From NCBI GenBank assembly GCA_015056145.1, contig SVGY01000007.1, forward strand, positions 49,249 to 113,248: 64,000 nt of DNA, read 5' to 3'. Under the pieces are notes generated by a model. The model searched no databases, had not been told where the DNA came from, and saw nothing but the letters and a program-made list of their open reading frames with translations. The translations under genes and the position numbers were made by a program. This DNA comes from Clostridiales bacterium (GTDB lineage: Bacteria; Bacillota; Clostridia; Christensenellales; Aristaeellaceae). Shown piece after piece: positions 59,317 through 64,000 of this stretch (position 1 is the stretch's first letter; every line of letters begins with the position of its first letter).

Positions 59317-60449
59317 AGCTGAAGGATTTATGGAAAATCGGCGTGAGGAATATTTTTTCTTCGCCGATGCGTTCTTTGCTTACGGTGCTGGGTATCGCCA
59401 TCGGCATAGGGGCCATACTGGCCGTATTCACACTGGGGGAGGCAGGACGCAACCAGGTACGGCAGGAGATGGGGCGTCTTGGCATAGACCGTGTCTGGCT
59501 TACGGCAGCAGGCGCTGAAAACCTTCGGCAGGGCGACGGAGCCTATCTTGAAGAGAAGCTGGGACTCGTGGCCACGGAGCAGGCATATATGCCGGTGGAG
59601 GTTGGCTGCGGGCAGAAAAGTGCGGCCGCAGTACTGCTGGCATGCAGCAAAGGATACCTGGATCTTGGCAGCGCAGTGCTGGTAAAGGGGCGTTGGCTGC
59701 TGCCGGGGGAATGGGAAACGGGCAGGAAGGTGCTCTTGGGGGAGAAACTTGCGAAAAAAACAGGAGCGGCTCCGGGGAAACTTGTGCATATATTGGGCCG
59801 GGGGATGGAGGTGGCAGGAATAATTCGCCTGGAGAGCGAAACAACTCAGGTGGATACCTCCATGGCAGTGTTTATGCCCATAGCCGTCTTTGGACAGCTG
59901 GCGGATCTTGCCGTGCAGGAGATCATCCTTTCGGTACCGGAAAGTATCATGCCGGAGGAAATAGCGGCTGATGCCAAAACATTGCTGAAAAACCGCAGGG
60001 GCGTTGTGGCCGCAGCTACTACCATGCAGGCCCAGATCGAAGCGGCGGACAGCGTTGTGACCGTGTTTGTGGATGTGTTGATGTGGGTTGCCATGATCTG
60101 CATTCTTGTGGGAGGTATCGGGGTGATGAACATTCTGCTGGTCAGCGTACGGGAAAGACGCAGGGAGATCGGCATTATGAAGGCGCTGGGAACCAGGCCG
60201 GGACTCATCTGCGGGCTTTTCCTGCTGGAGGCGTTGCTGTATGCGGTGGTGGGCGGCATTGCGGGTGTGGGCATGGGAATCGGCATTATTGCTGTTGCAG
60301 GCAACCATATCGGGCTGCGTACAGTGGTAAGGGCGGGCGACTGCCTTATGGTGGTTCTGGCAGCGATGATGGTAGGGCTCGCCTTCGGTGTATTGCCTGC
60401 CTGCCGGGCGTCCGCCATGAACCCCGTGGATGCGCTCAGGGATGAGTGA
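59313..60449 (+). CDS. MacB-like ABC transporter permease
   Basis: 378 residues: an N-terminal helix (about 18-41), an extracytoplasmic MacB periplasmic-core domain (about 45-235) and three C-terminal helices (about 258-282, 298-328, 344-364) with LLVSVRERRREIGIMKALG, the coupling-helix motif. No ATPase domain is fused and no LolD/MacB-type ATPase gene is adjacent; the next gene encodes a sugar-type ATPase with its own upstream region. ATP must come from a separately encoded subunit. Confidence 0.9.
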   Translation: MKLKDLWKIGVRNIFSSPMRSLLTVLGIAIGIGAILAVFTLGEAGRNQVRQEMGRLGIDRVWLTAAGAENLRQGDGAYLEEKLGLVATEQAYMPVEVGCGQKSAAAVLLACSKGYLDLGSAVLVKGRWLLPGEWETGRKVLLGEKLAKKTGAAPGKLVHILGRGMEVAGIIRLESETTQVDTSMAVFMPIAVFGQLADLAVQEIILSVPESIMPEEIAADAKTLLKNRRGVVAAATTMQAQIEAADSVVTVFVDVLMWVAMICILVGGIGVMNILLVSVRERRREIGIMKALGTRPGLICGLFLLEALLYAVVGGIAGVGMGIGIIAVAGNHIGLRTVVRAGDCLMVVLAAMMVGLAFGVLPACRASAMNPVDALRDE

Positions 60450-60623
60450 ACTGCAGTTTTCGGCGCATTTTATTCCGGAGTGTACATCTTTCACAAAGGT
60501 TTTGCAGAAATTTGTGTAAACAGTCAATACCCTCCTTTTCGTTTTTCGTTTATAATGAGCGTACATGATCGGGCGGACTGTATAATATGCCGTCTGTTAT
60601 GAACGAAAAGGAGGAAACCCCCA

Positions 60624-61742
60624 ATGGCAAGTTTGTCTTTGAACCACATTTACAAGATCTACACCGGCAACGTGACCGCCGTAAGCGATTTCTGCCTGGA
60701 GATCGAAGATAAGGAATTCATCGTTCTGGTTGGCCCCTCTGGCTGCGGTAAGTCCACCACCCTGCGTATGGTGGCCGGTCTGGAAGAAATCTCCAGCGGC
60801 GATCTGTACATCGGCGACCGCCTGGTCAACGACGTTGCTCCCAAGGATCGCGACATCGCCATGGTGTTCCAGAACTACGCTCTGTACCCCCACATGACTG
60901 TGTATGACAACATGGCCTTCGGTCTGAAGCTGCGCAAGACCCCCAAGAACGAGATCAAGCAGCGTGTGGAAGAAGCCGCCCGCATCCTGGACATCGCTCA
61001 CCTGCTCAACCGTAAGCCCAAGGCTCTGTCCGGCGGTCAGCGTCAGCGTGTTGCTCTGGGCCGTGCCATCGTTCGTGAGCCCAAGGTCTTCCTGTTCGAC
61101 GAACCTCTGTCCAACTTGGACGCCAAGCTGCGTGTTGCCATGCGTACCGAGATCACCAAGCTGCACCAGCGTCTGCAGACCACCTTCATCTACGTTACCC
61201 ACGACCAGACCGAAGCTATGACCATGGCTTCCCGTATCGTGGTTATGAAGGATGGTTTCATCCAGCAGGTTGATACCCCCCAGAACCTGTACGACTATCC
61301 CGCCAACCTGTTCGTCGCCGGCTTCATCGGCAGCCCCCAGATGAACTTCTTCAACGTTACCCTGCAGCGTGAAGGCAACGAAGTTGTGGCCGTGTTCGGC
61401 GATAACAAGATCGTTGTTCCCCAGTCCAAGCTGAGCAAATTCGTGGACGAGAGCTACATCGGCAAGGAAGTCTACATGGGCATCCGTCCCGAAGATATCG
61501 ATGACAACGCCGAAGTGGTTGCCGCTTCCAGCGCCGTGGTCGATTGCAACGTCGAAGTTACCGAGCTCATGGGCTCCGAAACCTACCTGTACCTGTCCAC
61601 CAGCGGCAAGGACGAGAACATCATCGCTCGCGTTGATCCCCGTACTGCAAGCCGTGCCGGCCAGAGCGTGAAGGTTGCCTTCGATGTGGAGCGCCTGCAC
61701 TTCTTCGACAAGGACACCGAAGTTACCCTGCTGGGCCGCTAA
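60624..61742 (+). CDS. MsmK/UgpC-type ABC transporter ATPase
   Basis: 372 residues. Walker [10 protein letters not shown] at 37-45, Q-loop [17 protein letters not shown] at 135-139, Walker B VFLFDE at 155-160; the C-terminal third is an OB-fold regulatory domain with MGIRPEDI. Shared ATPases of this kind energise many carbohydrate importers. Codon choice (mostly CGT, GGT/GGC, AAG) is far more biased than in its neighbours, pointing to very high expression. Two TATAAT sequences (60551, 60581) precede it; no good -35 is seen. Confidence 0.95.
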   Translation: MASLSLNHIYKIYTGNVTAVSDFCLEIEDKEFIVLVGPSGCGKSTTLRMVAGLEEISSGDLYIGDRLVNDVAPKDRDIAMVFQNYALYPHMTVYDNMAFGLKLRKTPKNEIKQRVEEAARILDIAHLLNRKPKALSGGQRQRVALGRAIVREPKVFLFDEPLSNLDAKLRVAMRTEITKLHQRLQTTFIYVTHDQTEAMTMASRIVVMKDGFIQQVDTPQNLYDYPANLFVAGFIGSPQMNFFNVTLQREGNEVVAVFGDNKIVVPQSKLSKFVDESYIGKEVYMGIRPEDIDDNAEVVAASSAVVDCNVEVTELMGSETYLYLSTSGKDENIIARVDPRTASRAGQSVKVAFDVERLHFFDKDTEVTLLGR

Positions 61743-61758
61743 TCCATTGACCATTTTC

Positions 61759-61782
61759 GCCGAAGGAAGAAATTCCTTCGGC
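61759..61782 (+). terminator. Terminator of the msmK-like gene
   Basis: GCCGAAGGAA pairs perfectly with TTCCTTCGGC around GAAA, followed by six T. Confidence 0.95.
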
Positions 61783-61901
61783 TTTTTTGTTACAAGTAGC
61801 CTATGTTCTTTCCCTGTACTCCAGGTGGAAAGGGAAAACAAAAATGAGGCGGAATAAAGGATTGTGGCTTTCCGAAAAAACGATGGACCAAAAAGCAGGA
61901 T

Positions 61902-61930
61902 TTGACGAAAAGGCATAAAATAGGTATACT
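61902..61930 (+). promoter_or_regulatory. Promoter of the first secreted paralogue
   Basis: TTGACG, 17-base spacer, TATACT. Confidence 0.85.
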
Positions 61931-61985
61931 GAATATAGCATATGAATGAAGTATGCACGCAAACCCATAAACAGGAGGAAGAATG

Positions 61986-62756
61986 ATGAAGAAGTTTGCT
62001 TCTCTGCTTGTTGCCCTGATGCTCGTCGCTCTGCTTGGCTGCACTGCCATGGCTGAGAGCGTTGCAACCGTATGGACCCTGACCACTATGTCCTTTCAGG
62101 GCGAGACCCTGAACGCCGCCGATGTGGGCATGTCCATGGTGTTTTACCTCAATGAAGACGGCACCGGAACTGCTCATGCCGGAAACGGTGAGGAAGACAT
62201 TGATTCCACCGATTGCACCTGGTCTCAGAACGGCAATATCGTTACCCTGACCGTGGATGGCGAACCCGTTGATTTCACCCTGGTGGATGGCACACTGGTT
62301 GGTGAGCTGGATGGCATCACCATGACCTTGGTTCCCGGCGCTGCTGAGGCCGGCACCGTTGAGGAAGTACCGACGGTTGACGGCGAAATTACCCTTGAGT
62401 TTTTCAATGGCGAGTGGGACTGCGAAAAGGCTCTGTACAACGGTGTCACCATTCCGCTGTCTGCCGCTGGCGATTTGGCTGTTTCCATGACGATGGAAAA
62501 CGGCGAGGGTTTCATGGTCATTACCGTTAATGGCGTGACTTATGACAGCATTGTGCATGGTGTTATTAAGGATGTTGTGCTGGTTGAAGGCGAGGCTGCT
62601 CAGACTGTTCTTGAGCTTACCGCTGATGAAGCAACCCTGTTCTCCGGCACCATCAACATGGTTCCCCAGGCTGATGGCTCCATCCAGTTCCTGGAAGCCA
62701 ACTCCGGCGTTACCTTCATTCTGGAAAAGAATCTGGAAAACGATAAAGACTTCTGA
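61986..62756 (+). CDS. Secreted lipocalin-like or beta-sandwich protein, paralogue 1
   Basis: 256 residues. A signal sequence contains LLGC (lipobox) directly before TAMAES, so either lipoprotein or AMA-type cleavage is possible. The mature part has two similar halves, each about 110 residues of beta strands; the first contains LNEDGTGTAH, CTWSQNGNIVTLTVDG and LVGELDGITMTLVP. The next gene is a paralogue. AGGAGG has better spacing (7) to the second ATG at 61986 than to the first at 61983. Function unknown. Confidence 0.82.
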   Translation: MKKFASLLVALMLVALLGCTAMAESVATVWTLTTMSFQGETLNAADVGMSMVFYLNEDGTGTAHAGNGEEDIDSTDCTWSQNGNIVTLTVDGEPVDFTLVDGTLVGELDGITMTLVPGAAEAGTVEEVPTVDGEITLEFFNGEWDCEKALYNGVTIPLSAAGDLAVSMTMENGEGFMVITVNGVTYDSIVHGVIKDVVLVEGEAAQTVLELTADEATLFSGTINMVPQADGSIQFLEANSGVTFILEKNLENDKDF

Positions 62757-62773
62757 TAGAATCGGTTACATTG

Positions 62774-62801
62774 CGGGGCATGGCTGTGAAGCCATGTCCC
62801 G
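62774..62801 (+). terminator. Terminator between the paralogues
   Basis: CGGGGCATGGCT pairs with AGCCATGTCCCG (one G-U) around a GTGA loop, followed by TTTT. Confidence 0.85.
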
Positions 62802-62879
62802 TTTTATAAAGAAGATGAAGTAGGTACAGATACGCCAAAGCAACGTTACGGCGGAAACAAAAGAAAGGACTGCTTTTTT

Positions 62880-63629
62880 ATGAAAAAGAAAATTTTGACC
62901 CTGTGTGCCATGGTGGCAGTTATGCTTTTGCTTTGCAGCGGTGCGATGGCGCAGGAGGCTGTGGGATGCTGGGTGCTGGATCGTGCGGCCATGGGCAGTT
63001 TGGTGCTCAATACCAGCGAATTGGACATTGAAATGACCATGACTTTAAGCGAGGATGGTACCGGTAAGCTTTACGGCAACATGGAAGGCGAGGAAAACGA
63101 AGACGTTTGCACCTGGAGCCGCAGCGGCGATGTTATCACCGTTGTAGAAAACGGATACAGTTATGATTTTATCCTGGCAGGAAATGAACTGTCCGGGGAA
63201 GTGGACGGCATAACCCTGATTCTTGTAAAGCAGGACAGCCAGCCGGCAACCATTGGAAACATGTCCGTCAATATCGGAAACAGCATGGCTGGATTTGATG
63301 GGTACTGGTATAGCGGTCGGGCTTATTTTGACGGGCAGGAATTTGATCTGGATGAGCTGGGCACGCCCATGTGGTTCCGTTTGGAATCCGGGCGGGGCAG
63401 CATGACGGTGGTGGTAGGCGAAGATGATCAGGTTCAGGCAAACGTGACTGCCAGAATGTACGAAGCTTTCATTGCCGGCAGCGGCGGAGTAAAAACGGTG
63501 CTGGAACTGGTGAACGATGACGATGCCAGCGATGTGATGAAGTTTGTTGCCCAGGAAGAAGGAACGCTGCATTATTATGAAGAAACCAGCGGGGTAACCT
63601 TCGTGTTTGAACGGCGGCCGGAGGAATGA
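62880..63629 (+). CDS. Secreted beta-rich protein, paralogue 2
   Basis: 249 residues with a signal peptide (1-25, ending AMA). It shares the internal pattern of its neighbour: LSEDGTGKLY, CTWSRSGDVITVVENG and LSGEVDGITLILV in the first half, and VTARMYEAF...TSGVTFVFERR in the second. Tandem duplication followed by divergence is likely. It lacks the LLGC lipobox of paralogue 1, so the two may differ in anchoring. Confidence 0.82.
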   Translation: MKKKILTLCAMVAVMLLLCSGAMAQEAVGCWVLDRAAMGSLVLNTSELDIEMTMTLSEDGTGKLYGNMEGEENEDVCTWSRSGDVITVVENGYSYDFILAGNELSGEVDGITLILVKQDSQPATIGNMSVNIGNSMAGFDGYWYSGRAYFDGQEFDLDELGTPMWFRLESGRGSMTVVVGEDDQVQANVTARMYEAFIAGSGGVKTVLELVNDDDASDVMKFVAQEEGTLHYYEETSGVTFVFERRPEE

Positions 63630-63717
63630 GCCGGGGAGAATAACAAAAAAGAGGCAGGGCAGTGAGGGTGATGGAAAGGAAGGAGTTATCCTTCACTTTA
63701 CAACCCAAGAAATGCCG

Positions 63718-63749
63718 AAAGCAGCAAGCCCGCTAAGGCTTGCTGCTTT
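63718..63749 (+). terminator. Terminator of secreted paralogue 2
   Basis: AAAGCAGCAAGCC pairs with GGCTTGCTGCTTT around 6 bases, followed by TTG. Confidence 0.92.
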
Positions 63750-63872
63750 TTGTTCTGCGTGATAAAATGAAAGCGATAAATCTGAATTTTCTTAAGAGTT
63801 TTGAGTACACCTATTCTTACTAGTAATGATTGATAAACGATAGTATATATTTGAGAAGGAGGAATTTGTTTG

Positions 63873-64000
63873 TTGAAAAAGAGAATGACACAACCTCAGG
63901 ATATGACATGTGGTACACCATGGAAACTAATTTTATTGTTTGCCGTTCCGCTTATTTTAGGGAATATTTTTCAAGAATTATATACTATTGTTGATACCAT
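63873..64000 (+). CDS. MATE-family efflux transporter (partial, runs off right edge)
   Basis: 42 codons are present. TTG start after GAAGGAGG; the sequence GTPWKLILLFAVPLILGNIFQELYTIVDT is the first-helix signature of MATE multidrug/Na+ antiporters. The segment is much more AT-rich than the rest of the window (TTA, ATT, AAA codons), beginning near 63750, which suggests a gene acquired from an AT-rich Clostridium-like donor. Confidence 0.88.
   Translation, partial: MKKRMTQPQDMTCGTPWKLILLFAVPLILGNIFQELYTIVDT

Noticed and set aside
60597..62558. An open minus-strand frame of 653 codons
   Set aside because: Antisense to the strongly codon-biased msmK-like gene and to the first secreted paralogue.
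1..64000. tRNA or rRNA genes
   Set aside because: I saw no cloverleaf with a GGTTCGA-type arm and CCA end and no rRNA sequence in the intergenic regions; a covariance scan would be needed to be sure.

Overview
The window is a chromosomal segment of moderately high GC (roughly 55-58% by eye), densely packed with genes that have strong AGGAGG-type ribosome binding sites. It most likely comes from a spore-forming anaerobic member of the Clostridia (Bacillota). The pointers are SpoIIE, a Spo0A-like DNA-binding protein, RicT (YaaT), Prp next to an L27 with a cleavable N-terminus, a c-di-AMP receptor of the DarA/PstA type, a YtrA-like GntR/ABC operon, indolepyruvate:ferredoxin oxidoreductase and a 2[4Fe-4S] ferredoxin. 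I see no rRNA, tRNA, CRISPR array, phage module or insertion-sequence transposase. The order or family cannot be fixed from the sequence alone.

Layout. 1-4.8 kb: a DegV protein cut by the left edge, an ECF-type sigma factor, a secreted cyclophilin, a secreted CHAP-like protein, a 43-residue Asn/Gln-rich peptide, an MBL-fold hydrolase and a GNAT acetyltransferase. 5.1-9.3 kb: the arginine operon argC-argJ-argB-argD behind a TTGACA promoter with ArgR-like sites; argH lies apart at 46.9 kb. 9.4-15.7 kb: zinc-ribbon, DUF2441-like, DUF3048, DUF512, der and TIGR04086 genes. 15.8-21.6 kb: yajC, an MBL protein, the L21 leader with rplU-prp-rpmA, a DUF554 protein, adenosylhomocysteinase and a phosphofructokinase. 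22.3-26 kb: a GntR/ABC operon with a palindromic operator. 26-30.8 kb: spoIIE divergent from a receiver-degenerate Spo0A-like gene, then DUF378, a beta-propeller-like protein and a TSCPD protein. 30.8-37.8 kb: DEAD-box helicase, CofE-like protein, PAP2 phosphatase, a leader peptide before an acetyltransferase, a capsule-kinase-like protein without a P-loop, and a PG-binding protein. 38-46.9 kb: ilvE, an unknown gene, an RluA synthase, a HAD phosphatase, darA, holB-ricT, ferredoxin, an M48 protease and a YcaQ-like protein. 49-55.7 kb: paaK-iorA-iorB-paaK-ACT-alr, a pathway linking aromatic 2-oxo acids and aryl-CoA esters. 55.7-64 kb: a membrane protein, rsmD-coaD, a coiled-coil protein, a MacA/MacB-like pair without an ATPase, a highly codon-biased MsmK/UgpC-type ATPase, two tandem secreted paralogues, and the start of an AT-rich MATE transporter that looks foreign.

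The most unusual signal is a dispersed 164-bp element present four times (10583-10746, 15072-15235 inverted, 21656-21819, 35159-35321). Each copy sits inside a transcription terminator, and in each case the complete terminator hairpin, which is different at every locus, is present on both sides of the element. The element has imperfect terminal inverted repeats and several internal hairpins. This looks like a small non-autonomous mobile element that targets terminator hairpins and duplicates the whole hairpin as its target site. A second notable item is the Spo0A C-terminal-domain protein with a degenerate receiver, encoded divergently from spoIIE across an intergenic region containing 0A-box-like sites.
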